A stretch of 18,064 bases of DNA from Bacillota bacterium (GTDB lineage: Bacteria > Bacillota > Clostridia > Lachnospirales > Cellulosilyticaceae), in contig JAEYPM010000041.1 of NCBI GenBank assembly GCA_023410675.1, positions 1-18,064 on the forward strand. The letters run 5' to 3'. Under the pieces are notes generated by a model that ran no database searches, was not told the DNA's origin, and saw only the letters and a program-made list of their open reading frames with translations. The position numbers were made by a program, and so were the translations under genes. Shown here piece by piece: positions 1 through 7,629 of this stretch. Within the stretch, counting starts at the first letter, position 1. Each line of letters opens with the position of its first letter.

Positions 1-40
1 CTTCAAGAGTGAGTTGTTGAACATGATTTTTGCGAAACAT
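1..40 (-). CDS. Transposase N-terminus (partial, runs off left edge)
   Basis: Reading leftward from the ATG at 40-38, the sequence gives MFRKNHVQQLTLE and continues off the window. A good ribosome binding site (AAGGGGGA, about 7 nt before the ATG) precedes it. The N-terminus resembles the start of IS1182/IS4-like DDE transposases common in Clostridia; this is recognition from memory of the family on only 13 residues. An insertion sequence would fit the transfer-prone look of the edge. It is too short to exclude another protein. Confidence 0.5.
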   Translation of the reverse strand, partial: MFRKNHVQQLTLE

Positions 41-129
41 AGGTGTTCCCCCTTCGAAATTTTTTCTTTAATTGTACCATATTTACACGTACCTTTAAAA
101 ACTAACCTTTTTGTGGGCTAATCTTAATA

Positions 130-180
130 TTGCAATATATATGACAATTGTCATAATAAAATATGACAAAATACATGACA
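130..180 (+). promoter_or_regulatory. Candidate promoter with 16-bp palindrome and TGACA half-sites
   Basis: TTGCAA (130-135), a 16-nt spacer and CATAAT (152-157) form a plausible sigma-A promoter for the gene at 301. A perfect 16-bp palindrome, TATGACAATTGTCATA, occupies 140-155, across the spacer and -10. Two further TGACA half-sites follow at 164-168 and 176-180. The placement suggests repressor control; the regulator is unknown. Confidence 0.5.
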
Positions 181-300
181 CGAATAACTAGTTATGGCTA
201 TCTATATTTAATACTATTTAATTATAACAATTAAGAAAGGAGTATTTACAATATCTTACAAGCAATACCCATAACTATTTTAGAAGGAGATGTATTAAGA

Positions 301-1443
301 ATGAAAAAAAAGATACTAATGTTAGCTTTAGCATCGACTCTATGTATTTCGCCTCTCTCTGTACTTGCTAATAATACAACAGATATAAAAGGACTCGAAA
401 ACATCGGCTATACTAAAAATAAATATGATTTAAACATGTATGACTATCCTACCGCTTTTTGTGCAGCTCCTGATACTACAATACCTAGTATTCCTGGAAC
501 TGGCTTCCCTGGAACTGGTATTCCTACAACTGATTTCCCTATACCTGATATTACCATACCTGATATTACCATACCTGATATTACTATACCTGATATTACC
601 ATACCTAATATTACCATCCCTAATATCCCTATTCCAGATATTACTATCCCAGATATTACTATACCTAACATTCCTATCCCTAATCCAGATGCACCAATTG
701 TTACTATAGGAGAATCAATTACTGAAAAGGATAGTTACATAGAGAATTCTAGTGGTCTTACTCAACTTAATATTGCAACTGATGTAGGAGTAATTAATGT
801 AGTTAAATCTTCCTCTGAGAATATTATTATCAATGTAGAAAAGCAAGTGACAGGTCCAACTAAAATTGATGCACAACAAGCAATGGACAACATCTTAGTT
901 AAACTACAAAAAAATGGTAGCACATTTATTATTAAGGTAACTACAAAAGATGGTTCTCGGGATTACTGGGAATGGTTAAGAAGCACATATCCCCTTATGA
1001 ATGCATCTATTAATTTCACTGTAGAGATTCCAGAAACCATAAACTCTTTTGATATAGATCATAATACAGGAAGTATTATGTTAAAAGAGATTAGTGGTGA
1101 AATGAACCTTAATACTCAAACAGGTGAAATAGTACTTGAAAATGTGTCTCTCATTGCTAATAGTAATGTGACTACAAATACAGGGGTAATCAGAATATCT
1201 GGAGATATTAGCAACCTAAAGGGCTTAAACGTTAAAAATGGTGCAGGAAGCATAATGCTCATACTACCTAAAAATTCTCAGTTTTTCCTTGATGCGTCTA
1301 CAAACCTTGGAATCATAAGGGGAAGCTTTTTAAGTACACCAATTAATACTATGAAAAGTGCTACAAAGCAAAAAATTAACAATGGCACTATTCCCGTAAA
1401 GCTTGAAACAGGTGTAGGTGATATCATAGTAGATCAGCTATAA
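301..1443 (+). CDS. Secreted DUF4097-type putative adhesin with PDITI repeats
   Basis: The protein has 380 residues. Residues 1-23 form a signal peptide (MKKK, a hydrophobic core and an Ala-containing cleavage site near VLA-NN), so it is exported. Residues 59-130 are a low-complexity Pro/Ile stretch with a five-residue unit (IPDIT/IPNIT/IPNIP) in about ten consecutive copies. The C-terminal half (about 133-380) has short regular strands with repeated G-x-I motifs (NTGSIML, QTGEIVL, NTGVIRI, GAGSIML), typical of the DUF4097/DUF4098 beta-helix-like putative adhesin family. No membrane anchor or sortase motif is seen. The start is supported by AGAAGGAG about 7 nt upstream. It is a single gene: a minus-strand IS fragment lies upstream and a terminator follows. 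The substrate or partner is unknown; surface or matrix association is inference. Confidence 0.75.
   Translation: MKKKILMLALASTLCISPLSVLANNTTDIKGLENIGYTKNKYDLNMYDYPTAFCAAPDTTIPSIPGTGFPGTGIPTTDFPIPDITIPDITIPDITIPDITIPNITIPNIPIPDITIPDITIPNIPIPNPDAPIVTIGESITEKDSYIENSSGLTQLNIATDVGVINVVKSSSENIIINVEKQVTGPTKIDAQQAMDNILVKLQKNGSTFIIKVTTKDGSRDYWEWLRSTYPLMNASINFTVEIPETINSFDIDHNTGSIMLKEISGEMNLNTQTGEIVLENVSLIANSNVTTNTGVIRISGDISNLKGLNVKNGAGSIMLILPKNSQFFLDASTNLGIIRGSFLSTPINTMKSATKQKINNGTIPVKLETGVGDIIVDQL
541..690 (+). repeat. 15-bp tandem repeat, about 10 units, in coding frame
   Basis: Units of 15 nt of the type ATACCTGATATTACC repeat in tandem with third-position drift, encoding IPDIT, IPNIT and IPNIP pentads (residues 81-130 of the secreted protein). 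The multiple-of-three period keeps the frame if copy number changes. Confidence 0.9.
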
Positions 1444-1455
1444 TCTATCAATCAT

Positions 1456-1511
1456 AAAAAGAAGTATTACAAAGATAACCTCAAAGCTATCTTTGTAATA
1501 CTTCTTTTTTT
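1456..1511. terminator. Bidirectional intrinsic terminator
   Basis: An 18-bp perfect stem (1460-1477 pairing with 1488-1505) has a 10-nt loop and is flanked by A5 on the left and T7 on the right. It lies between the convergent genes ending at 1443 and 1533, so it can serve both strands. Confidence 0.9.
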
Positions 1512-1532
1512 AGTACTTAATAAATATATATC

Positions 1533-1952
1533 CTATTTAGATTGTATTCTATTTGTAGCGATGCGATACTTTTCTACTCTTTGATAATCTTTCTCTGACG
1601 GATTAGGAATTCGAGATAAATTCATGTTGTCTGATAAGTCTGCAAGCTTAACACGACAGGCTAATTGATTTTCCATGACCCTACTTATAAAGTCATCATA
1701 AGGCTCATCTGTACGTCGCGTAAGTGCATTAAGAGCTTCGATGATTTCTTCTTTAAAACCTAATGCTTTTAAATCGTCAAATGTAATAGGCGTATCTTCT
1801 ATAACATCATGGAGCACACCGCAAATTTGCTCCTCAATTGTTTCAAGACTAAGCATAACACGAAGTGGGTGAAGAATATAAGGTGCACCCGCTTTGTCCA
1901 TTTGATCTTCATGAGCTGTAGTAGCTATTAAAATTGCTTTATTTAAGTTCAT
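1533..1952 (-). CDS. Small HD-domain (p)ppGpp hydrolase-like protein
   Basis: The 139-residue protein matches the hydrolase half of RelA/SpoT (MESH1/small alarmone hydrolase type). It keeps AxxxHxxQ-like A12-H14-Q17, YILHPLRV with a metal-ligand His at 28, the HD pair at 48-49 in VLHDVIEDTP, and KLADLSDNM, equivalent to KLADRLHNM of SpoT. There is no synthetase domain; the length fits a stand-alone hydrolase. The expected role is cleavage of the 3'-pyrophosphate of ppGpp or a related nucleotide in the cytoplasm, but stand-alone family members may act on other nucleotides. Start ATG at 1952 has AAAGGAG 8 nt upstream. It lies just downstream of the YdbC-like gene on the same strand (46-nt gap), possibly co-transcribed. 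Confidence 0.8.
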   Translation of the reverse strand: MNLNKAILIATTAHEDQMDKAGAPYILHPLRVMLSLETIEEQICGVLHDVIEDTPITFDDLKALGFKEEIIEALNALTRRTDEPYDDFISRVMENQLACRVKLADLSDNMNLSRIPNPSEKDYQRVEKYRIATNRIQSK

Positions 1953-1998
1953 AGTGTTGGCTCCTTTAGTTTATAATTCCTGCATGATTTTTCTAAGC

Positions 1999-2211
1999 TT
2001 ATAGTTCTACTTCTTTTAATAGCATGAGTTCCTCTTTGGTTAAGGTGATACCTTTTCCCATCTTAGTGTGATCCGGTGCCCATTCCCGTATATCATACTT
2101 AGGTTCATTATTATTCCAAGATATAAGGTTTAATTCTTTCTTCCATCCTTTTGATCCTTCTGATAAAACTGTTATATTTTTAATAATATCAAATTTAATA
2201 TCTGCCATCAT
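1999..2211 (-). CDS. PC4/YdbC-family ssDNA-binding protein
   Basis: The protein has 70 residues. The pattern F-D-I-I-K-x-I-x-VLSE, GWKKELNLISWNNxxPKYDIREW, and a C-terminal GKGITLTKEEL is characteristic of the bacterial YdbC family, homologous to the C-terminal domain of eukaryotic coactivator PC4. Family members characterised elsewhere bind single-stranded DNA as dimers. Start at 2211 (first of two consecutive ATGs) follows GGAGG with a short spacer; the second ATG at 2208 is an alternative. Promoter elements upstream (2212-2300) are not clear. Confidence 0.8.
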   Translation of the reverse strand: MMADIKFDIIKNITVLSEGSKGWKKELNLISWNNNEPKYDIREWAPDHTKMGKGITLTKEELMLLKEVEL

Positions 2212-2458
2212 CTATTCCTCCAATTTGTTAAACCTTTATTATCAAGTAGTTCACTTATTCTTTTCCTATTTGTATACTCATTTTACATTATATCTTATGC
2301 ATTTTCAATTATAGCTTTAATAAATACTTTCTTTGAAATTTAACGAAAATAATGCATATGAAATCATTGAAGCCTATAATAAGAACTGCTATAATTTATC
2401 TGACAATTTGATTTTAATAAAGTTGTCTATAACTAATTATTTATGAATCGGGTGAGCT
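2212..2458. other. AT-rich divergent intergenic region
   Basis: This is the divergent upstream region of the YdbC-like gene (minus) and the membrane protein gene (plus). It should hold both promoters, but I see no convincing -35/-10 pair or palindrome. A 19-codon plus-strand ORF near 2352 has no ribosome binding site and was not called. Confidence 0.4.
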
Positions 2459-3349
2459 ATGAGTATGAAAATTTTATCTTTCCTATTCTGCTTTTTTCTT
2501 CTAACAATACTACTACCTATAACAATCTATGCAGATATGGGTCCTAAACCTTCTGTTGTTATTGACTTTGAAGGGTTTGAAGGCGAGAAATATTATGTAA
2601 CTTTGCTTTCTGAAGAGGATTCTACAGGACCTTATAGTTCAAATGCCAAAATTTACGACAATCAAGAAGATAATAAGGATGTTGAATATAACGATCCTTG
2701 GCAAAAGTTCTCATCCTATAAAGATAAAGATGGATACTATTTTTTGAATTATTTAGATGACTGCAGTGATAATTCACGGTTTGCTTGGACATACTATCCT
2801 CCATCTAAGTTTAAAGTTTTGCTTTATTTCCCTGAATATGATAAGTTTCTTGTTAGCGAACAAATATATGAACGGTATGCTTTTGACAGCTATTTCTATG
2901 TCGATGCAAAAGATAAAGATATACAATCCATTAGCAGTGGATCAAACATCATAAAAGCAGTAAAAAACTATGACTTTACATTTGAATTAATTACACTATT
3001 TGCTCGGATTGTTTTAACGATTATCATTGAGATAGTGGTTGCATTATGTTTTGGACTCACTACCAAAAAACAACTTTTTATTATTGCAGTTACTAATATC
3101 TTCACGCAAACTATACTTAATGTACTCTTAAATATTATTAATTATTATTACGGTTCATTTGCATTTATATTTAATTATATATGGATGGAAGCTATAGTAA
3201 TAATGATTGAAGTCATCACATATTCTATTTTCTTAAATAAATACAGAAACTTAAAGTCAATTAAAAAACGCACAGTCATTATATATGCTTTACTTGCCAA
3301 TATAATATCCTTTATTTCGGGATTGTATGTTAATTCCATAATTCTATAA
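2459..3349 (+). CDS. Exported/membrane protein of unknown function
   Basis: The protein has 296 residues. An N-terminal hydrophobic segment ending at IYADMGPKP (about 1-25) looks like a cleavable signal peptide. It is followed by an extracytoplasmic region rich in Asp, Tyr and Phe (about 26-170). Four hydrophobic segments then lie at about 176-200, 205-226, 235-256 and 270-295. The DMGPKPSV motif after the signal is reminiscent of a conserved clostridial hypothetical family, but I cannot name a function. Start ATG 2459 has only a weak GGTGAG site; ATG 2465 is an alternative. It is flanked by divergent and convergent genes, so transcription is probably monocistronic. Confidence 0.65.
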   Translation: MSMKILSFLFCFFLLTILLPITIYADMGPKPSVVIDFEGFEGEKYYVTLLSEEDSTGPYSSNAKIYDNQEDNKDVEYNDPWQKFSSYKDKDGYYFLNYLDDCSDNSRFAWTYYPPSKFKVLLYFPEYDKFLVSEQIYERYAFDSYFYVDAKDKDIQSISSGSNIIKAVKNYDFTFELITLFARIVLTIIIEIVVALCFGLTTKKQLFIIAVTNIFTQTILNVLLNIINYYYGSFAFIFNYIWMEAIVIMIEVITYSIFLNKYRNLKSIKKRTVIIYALLANIISFISGLYVNSIIL

Positions 3350-3378
3350 GTTTTTAAACAGACTGACTATAAAAGTTA

Positions 3379-3424
3379 ATACCCTATGAAACATCTTTTT
3401 CTCTAAACATGTTTCATAGGGTAT
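3379..3424. terminator. 16-bp perfect hairpin between convergent genes
   Basis: Arms 3379-3394 and 3409-3424 are exact reverse complements (ATACCCTATGAAACAT) with a 14-nt loop. It lies between the stops at 3349 (+) and 3460 (-). There is no good T-run on either side, so factor-independent termination is likely but not certain. Confidence 0.6.
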
Positions 3425-3459
3425 CTTGCCATAACAGTAAATATTTGATAGGTAACCAA

Positions 3460-4170
3460 TCAAAACAACCCCTTATAGACACCTCTATATTCAACAGGCA
3501 ATAATTCTGCTATTTTCCCCATTATATATTTTATTGACACATCTTCATAATCATTTTTATCTTGCTGATTTTGTCTTTGGGGCAATTTATATTGTCTTCC
3601 AATATTAACATAAACATCTGAAAAATTAAAGCTTTCTGCACTCATATCTCCCTCTTGATTAATAGGTAGGAGTTTCTCTGTCCCATAGAGTCCAACTGGA
3701 ACAATTGGTACCTTTGTCATTCTTGCTATTAGAAGAATACCTTTCTTCGCTTCAATTAAACTACCACATCTACTTCTTGTTCCTTCTGGAAAAATTAATA
3801 TGCTATCTCCTTGATTAACAAGCTGAATAATTTTTTTAATCCCATCTTTATCAGTAGTATTAGGCTTTATATTTGTAGTTTTCACCACGTTAACCCCTAT
3901 ACTTGTAAAAGCATTATTGGATAGTTTTTCACCTGCTACGAAAGTAGGTCCAATTTTTTTCAAAGCCTTATCTAATACCAATCCATCAGCATTGCTTAAA
4001 TGATTGCATACAAAAATAGTTGGTGTTATTATTCCTTGTAAGTTTTCAATTCCTTCTATGCTTATATTTGCATATTTTTTTAGATATACATCAACAACTT
4101 TTTTGGATATATATGTAGCCATCTTATCTGGTAAATGATTTATTATTTTTGCTGTTGTAGTAGATATCAT
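3460..4170 (-). CDS. plsC: 1-acyl-sn-glycerol-3-phosphate acyltransferase
   Basis: The 236-residue PlsC/LPLAT-family protein transfers an acyl chain to lysophosphatidic acid to give phosphatidic acid in membrane phospholipid synthesis. Visible motifs are the catalytic NHLSNAD (HX4D, His57-Asp62) and the acceptor-binding FPEGTRSR (127-134), followed by the usual VPIVPVGLYG block (154-163). The N-terminus has no obvious long membrane helix, so it is probably peripheral. Start ATG 4170 is preceded by AGGGGGAG. It stands alone on the minus strand, 100 nt downstream of the lipoprotein gene, with no terminator seen between. Substrate preference within the LPLAT family cannot be read from sequence. 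Confidence 0.85.
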   Translation of the reverse strand: MISTTTAKIINHLPDKMATYISKKVVDVYLKKYANISIEGIENLQGIITPTIFVCNHLSNADGLVLDKALKKIGPTFVAGEKLSNNAFTSIGVNVVKTTNIKPNTTDKDGIKKIIQLVNQGDSILIFPEGTRSRCGSLIEAKKGILLIARMTKVPIVPVGLYGTEKLLPINQEGDMSAESFNFSDVYVNIGRQYKLPQRQNQQDKNDYEDVSIKYIMGKIAELLPVEYRGVYKGLF

Positions 4171-4270
4171 CTCTTGCTCCCCCTAAATATTCCCATATAT
4201 AATTTTATAAGAACTATCTCATATATTTCATTTATAAAATCAAATACCCCAGTGATGATAGTACAATCAA

Positions 4271-4852
4271 CTATTCACCTACATAATTTAACAAAAATTC
4301 TTGTAAGTCATCCATATCAATTCTATCAATAAGCCACATGTTATTATTTTTAACTAGAACATACTCATTTGCAAAAGTCTCTTCTTGTCCATTCATAAAT
4401 GTCCATTTTTCTTCAACATTAATTTGTATTTGAGTCAGATTATTATCTATGCTAATAAGTATATATTTCTCTATTTTTATATTATCTATTTCACTTCTAC
4501 CTCTATAACCAGATAAATAAACTGCATTCTCTTCCCAAAATGTCTCTACAGTAGAGCCTGTACTTAAGTATGGTTGTATAAAATGCATATATTCCCCACT
4601 ATAAACTTGACTTGACATATTATCAATGGCTACTAAATAACTATCGATAATCTTATAAGCATCCTTTATAACGTCTTCTTCATTGATTTGATTTTCTCTG
4701 AAATTATCTTGTTTAAGTTGGGTTACTTCTAATGGTGGTTCTTGAGTTACCTTAGACTCTTGCGTTTCATTGGTTCTTTCTGCTAGCTTTGAACAACCAG
4801 ATAATATTATCACAAACACTAGCATATTTAATAAATATATTGATTTTTTCAT
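4271..4852 (-). CDS. Lipoprotein with possible NTF2-like C-terminal domain
   Basis: The protein has 193 residues. Residues 1-20 (MKKS, hydrophobic core, LSGC with Cys20) form a lipoprotein signal peptide, so it should be anchored to the outer face of the membrane. Residues 21-65 are a polar linker. From about 66 on, a helix (DAYKIIDSYLVAIDN) followed by strands (KIEKYILISIDNN, QIQINVEEKWTFMNG, YVLVKNNNMWLIDRID) suggests an NTF2/SnoaL- or TcaA-C-terminal-like fold; this is inference from pattern only. GGAGGATC 3-4 nt before the ATG provides the ribosome binding site. The start codon overlaps the stop of a 25-codon upstream ORF (TGATG), implying translational coupling. Function unknown. Confidence 0.7.
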   Translation of the reverse strand: MKKSIYLLNMLVFVIILSGCSKLAERTNETQESKVTQEPPLEVTQLKQDNFRENQINEEDVIKDAYKIIDSYLVAIDNMSSQVYSGEYMHFIQPYLSTGSTVETFWEENAVYLSGYRGRSEIDNIKIEKYILISIDNNLTQIQINVEEKWTFMNGQEETFANEYVLVKNNNMWLIDRIDMDDLQEFLLNYVGE

Positions 4853-4929
4853 CAGTGATCCTCCAACATAATTGATAATATTAAAAGAGCCAAACTACTA
4901 ATTATCCATTTAAAGTATCTGTGCTTCAT
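4852..4929 (-). CDS. 25-residue hydrophobic peptide overlapping lipoprotein start
   Basis: The ORF encodes MKHRYFKWIISSLALLILSI then MLEDH. It starts at ATG 4929 after AGAGGG and ends in TGA 4854-4852, which shares its A with the ATG of the lipoprotein (TGATG). The peptide has a basic N-terminus and a hydrophobic core of about 14 residues, so it could be a small single-pass membrane peptide. The lipoprotein's GGAGG lies inside its last codons, so it could also act as a coupled leader. It is too short for family assignment; expression is unproven. Confidence 0.5.
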   Translation of the reverse strand: MKHRYFKWIISSLALLILSIMLEDH

Positions 4930-4953
4930 TTACTAATTCCCTCTCAAAATTAT

Positions 4954-5289
4954 CTATTCCTTTTGTTCTTTCTCAATTCTAATCATTGTCAACATTTCAT
5001 CTGCAAATTGTCTAGCAAACTCCTTATCTACCTGTATGATCTCATTTGTTTTGTAGCAATTTAGTGCCTGTAAAATAAGCGGATGATATCTTGCAGAAAT
5101 ATGCACAATTCCCCACTCCCCAGCTAGTTGCTTGGATAGATATAGGTCTTCTTTTATTACATTCTTATAAAACATATATACTAACCCATATATATTGCAA
5201 ATTATTCTAATTATTTTACCATATTCTAGATAGTATAACAACCTTACATCTATTGACCTTAATTCTTTTTTAAGCATGTAGAAAGACAT
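4954..5289 (-). CDS. Unrecognised ORF, possibly a degenerate gene
   Basis: The open frame runs to a GTG at 5307 (117 codons); the first ATG is at 5289, which I chose. None of the possible starts (5307, 5289, 5277) has a clear ribosome binding site. The N-terminal half is rich in Leu, Tyr, Ile and basic residues without a clean membrane helix. The C-terminal half (about 60-117, KQLAGEWGIVHISARYHPLI, then an acidic/basic helical tail) looks more like a real folded protein. I recognise no family. It lies directly after the terminator of the two-component operon and 24 nt before the small peptide ORF, so it may head a three-gene minus-strand unit or be the remnant of a longer gene. Confidence 0.4.
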   Translation of the reverse strand: MSFYMLKKELRSIDVRLLYYLEYGKIIRIICNIYGLVYMFYKNVIKEDLYLSKQLAGEWGIVHISARYHPLILQALNCYKTNEIIQVDKEFARQFADEMLTMIRIEKEQKE

Positions 5290-5325
5290 AATAAACTTTA
5301 GAATCACTTACCAAGGAACCATTCG

Positions 5326-5376
5326 TAATAAAATCCACAATTCTATATCTAATAGAATTGTGGATTTTATTATTTT
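5326..5376 (-). terminator. Intrinsic terminator of the two-component operon
   Basis: A 21-bp perfect stem (5326-5346 with 5352-5372) has a 5-nt loop, starting 28 nt past the histidine kinase stop. The A/T-rich distal arm provides the U-rich tail on the minus strand. Confidence 0.8.
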
Positions 5377-5399
5377 ACTCTCTATAATTTTAAAGCGTT

Positions 5400-6710
5400 C
5401 TAGTGTATCTTTGATTTCTTCTCATCTAATTTAATTTGAAACCAAAAAATGCTACCTCTCCCTTCCTCAGATTCAACACCATATGTCCCATCGTGCATTT
5501 CAATAACTTTTTTGACAATAGATAATCCAAGACCTGTCCCCATCATAGGCCTTTTATGTTTTTTGTCAATCTTGTAGTAACGTTCCCATGTATAGGGCAA
5601 GTCGCCTTGCCTTATTCCTTCTCCATGATCAATCACTTCTACTTTTACAGTATCCTCTATGATGCTTTGCCTCACAATTACACGCCTATCCTCACCACTG
5701 TGTGTGATTGCATTGAGTAAAAGGTTATAAAATGCTTGGGTTATCTTTACTTCATCAGCCAATATATAGACATCCTTGCTATACTCAAAATCTATCTTAT
5801 AGCCCTCGTATTTAACAAGTTCATTCATACGATTAATCGTTTTTCTCAGACTATCTGTTAGATTGTAATTTGTCTTATTGAGTTTTGACCCCCCTGCCTC
5901 AAGAATTGAAATATCCAGCATATCATTCACAAGAGAAGTCAAACGCTTTGTCTCATCCATAATGACTTGACTTTGCTCTGGTGTGACTTCACTAGGAAAA
6001 TCATGCATCATCTCAGCATAGCTATATATTAAGGCAAGAGGTGTTCTTAAGTCATGCGATGTATTTGCTATCAGCTCACGACGCAATCGATCTACCTTGG
6101 AAAGCTCTTTGGCAGCAGTATTTAAAGTATCAGATAATTCTTTGATCTCTAAGTATCCTTTGCCATGAAACTGAGTATCGTAGTTACCTGCTGCAAGCAC
6201 CTTAGCACTTTTATTAATCTGCTCAATGGGATTTGATATACTCTTGGATATGAGGGCTGCAAGCATAGTTGCTAGAAGTACCATCATTCCTGTTATAATA
6301 ATAAGCTGGATTTGCAGGGTTGATACAGTAGAATCAACAGGTGTTATCATAGCATAAAATGTAAGAGATATCTTATTGCCACCATCTAAAATATACTCAT
6401 GGACCTTGGTTATTGTTTCTGGTCTACGTCCATGTCTATTCAGCTCAACTGGAGCAGGAGGAACAAAATCTAGTGTTGGCCTTACAGTTATCCCTTTTGC
6501 CGTTTCAAGTTCAAATAAAATAGTGCTAAGATCTGGACTATTAATATTTTTTTCTACTAATGATATAGCTTGTTCTATCTCTACCTTGCGCACAAATTTA
6601 TACATATCACTTAAGAATACTGTCTGAAATATCCATAGGATTGCAAGCAATAAAACACAAAACCCTAAGAGAAAGATAAATATTTTCCATTTTAGTTTTA
6701 GCTTATCCAT
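5400..6710 (-). CDS. Sensor histidine kinase (HAMP-HisKA-HATPase)
   Basis: From ATG 6710 the protein has 436 residues: TM1 about 8-33, an extracytoplasmic sensor of about 100 residues, TM2 about 134-154, HAMP about 158-205, and HisKA with the phosphoacceptor His219 in NTSHDLRTPLA. The ATPase domain carries an N-box (YNLLLNAITHSG), DHGEGI (G1) and GTGLGLSIV (G2). All catalytic elements look intact. The ORF extends to a GTG at 6731, but ATG 6710 gives the common 8-nt overlap (ATGGATAA) with the response regulator stop and normal coupling. It autophosphorylates and passes phosphate to the neighbouring regulator. The sensor region shows no recognised domain; the signal is unknown. A strong terminator follows. 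Confidence 0.92.
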   Translation of the reverse strand: MDKLKLKWKIFIFLLGFCVLLLAILWIFQTVFLSDMYKFVRKVEIEQAISLVEKNINSPDLSTILFELETAKGITVRPTLDFVPPAPVELNRHGRRPETITKVHEYILDGGNKISLTFYAMITPVDSTVSTLQIQLIIITGMMVLLATMLAALISKSISNPIEQINKSAKVLAAGNYDTQFHGKGYLEIKELSDTLNTAAKELSKVDRLRRELIANTSHDLRTPLALIYSYAEMMHDFPSEVTPEQSQVIMDETKRLTSLVNDMLDISILEAGGSKLNKTNYNLTDSLRKTINRMNELVKYEGYKIDFEYSKDVYILADEVKITQAFYNLLLNAITHSGEDRRVIVRQSIIEDTVKVEVIDHGEGIRQGDLPYTWERYYKIDKKHKRPMMGTGLGLSIVKKVIEMHDGTYGVESEEGRGSIFWFQIKLDEKKSKIH

Positions 6711-7389
6711 CAAATCGATACCCCAATCCACGCAAAGTTTTAATTAAATGTGCATAAGGTCCTAAAGATTTTCTTAGCAGTTTCATATGTGTATCCAGAG
6801 TTCTGTCATCACCATAGTAGTCAAAGCCCCATACCTCAGTCATTATCTTTTCCCTTGGTACAGCAATGTTTTTATTGCGTATCAAGAAAAATAAAAGATC
6901 ATATTCTTTGGGTGCCATGTCTGTTTCCACTCCGTCAATGAACACCTTATACGCAGTCATATCTGCTCTAAATCCATCTTTCTCAAAAATGATATGTCCA
7001 TCATCATCTGATTTTGTCGGCTTGCTTTTCTCTAATCTGCGTAATATTGCACCTATCCTAAGCATAATTTCCTTTGAAGAAAATGGCTTTACAACATAAT
7101 CGTCAATCCCTAGTTCAAAGCCTATCACTTTATCATATTCTTCTCCTCGAGCAGACAGCATGATTATTGGTGTATCAGAGAATTTACGTATTTCCTTTAC
7201 AGCGGAAAAGCCATCTAGCTCCGGCATCATGATATCCATAATAATTATATCAAAGGTATTATTACGACATAGGCCAACTGCCTCCATGCCATCGCCTGCT
7301 TCCATCACATCATGGCCCTCAAAAATGGCATACCTCTTTATTACTGTGCGAAGCCCTGCTTCATCATCGCATATCAAAATTTTAGCCAT
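6703..7389 (-). CDS. OmpR/PhoB-family response regulator
   Basis: The protein has 228 residues. The receiver domain (1-120) has the acidic pair Asp8/Asp9, phosphoacceptor Asp52 in IIIMDIMMPELDG, Ser79 (MLSARG) and Lys101 (VVKPF). The C-terminal winged helix (about 130-228) is of the OmpR class, with MAPKEYDLLFFLIRN, VWGFDYYGDDRTLDTHMKLLRKSL and the terminal LRGLGYRFDG. It overlaps the kinase gene, so the pair forms one operon. AAGGGG lies about 11 nt before the start. A 240-nt gap separates it from the CotH gene upstream. It may bind the 11-bp-phased TTATCTGAA repeats in the promoter at 10.96-11.02 kb; this is inference. Confidence 0.93.
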   Translation of the reverse strand: MAKILICDDEAGLRTVIKRYAIFEGHDVMEAGDGMEAVGLCRNNTFDIIIMDIMMPELDGFSAVKEIRKFSDTPIIMLSARGEEYDKVIGFELGIDDYVVKPFSSKEIMLRIGAILRRLEKSKPTKSDDDGHIIFEKDGFRADMTAYKVFIDGVETDMAPKEYDLLFFLIRNKNIAVPREKIMTEVWGFDYYGDDRTLDTHMKLLRKSLGPYAHLIKTLRGLGYRFDG

Positions 7390-7629
7390 TCTATAGTCAT
7401 CCCCTTCTCAACATTTTTTGATGCTGTTAGCTAGAACATTGAGAATCATATCCTCTAATAAAAAGTTGTTTTTTTAATAAAAGCTTTTTGGTTTAAATAA
7501 TATAATTTTTTTATTTTACTCATGTTTGAACTTAATTTTAGCATAAAGCTATAGAGAATTAAAGTTATCAAACCTCAAATTTATCAATACTTAAGAAGTA
7601 CAGAATGATAAAGACATTGTTTATTTAGT
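7390..7629. other. Intergenic region between CotH and response regulator genes
   Basis: This AT-rich stretch of 240 nt holds no gene. An interrupted inverted repeat (TTCTCAA 7405-7411 with TTGAGAA 7439-7445) overlaps the regulator's ribosome binding site region and could fold in the mRNA leader. No strong terminator after the CotH stop and no convincing promoter hexamers were found. Read-through from the CotH operon into the two-component genes is therefore possible. Confidence 0.4.

Noticed and set aside
541..690. CRISPR or minisatellite independent of coding
   Set aside because: The unit is 15 bp, has no spacers, and keeps an open frame inside a signal-peptide-bearing protein, so it is a coding repeat.
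440..709. Overlapping plus- and minus-strand ORFs (e.g. 440-709, 444-671) inside the secreted protein gene
   Set aside because: They are products of the 15-bp repeat being open in several frames; they lack ribosome binding sites and have only repeat composition.
2352..2411. 19-codon plus-strand ORF in the gap before the membrane protein
   Set aside because: No ribosome binding site and no recognisable feature apart from mild hydrophobicity.
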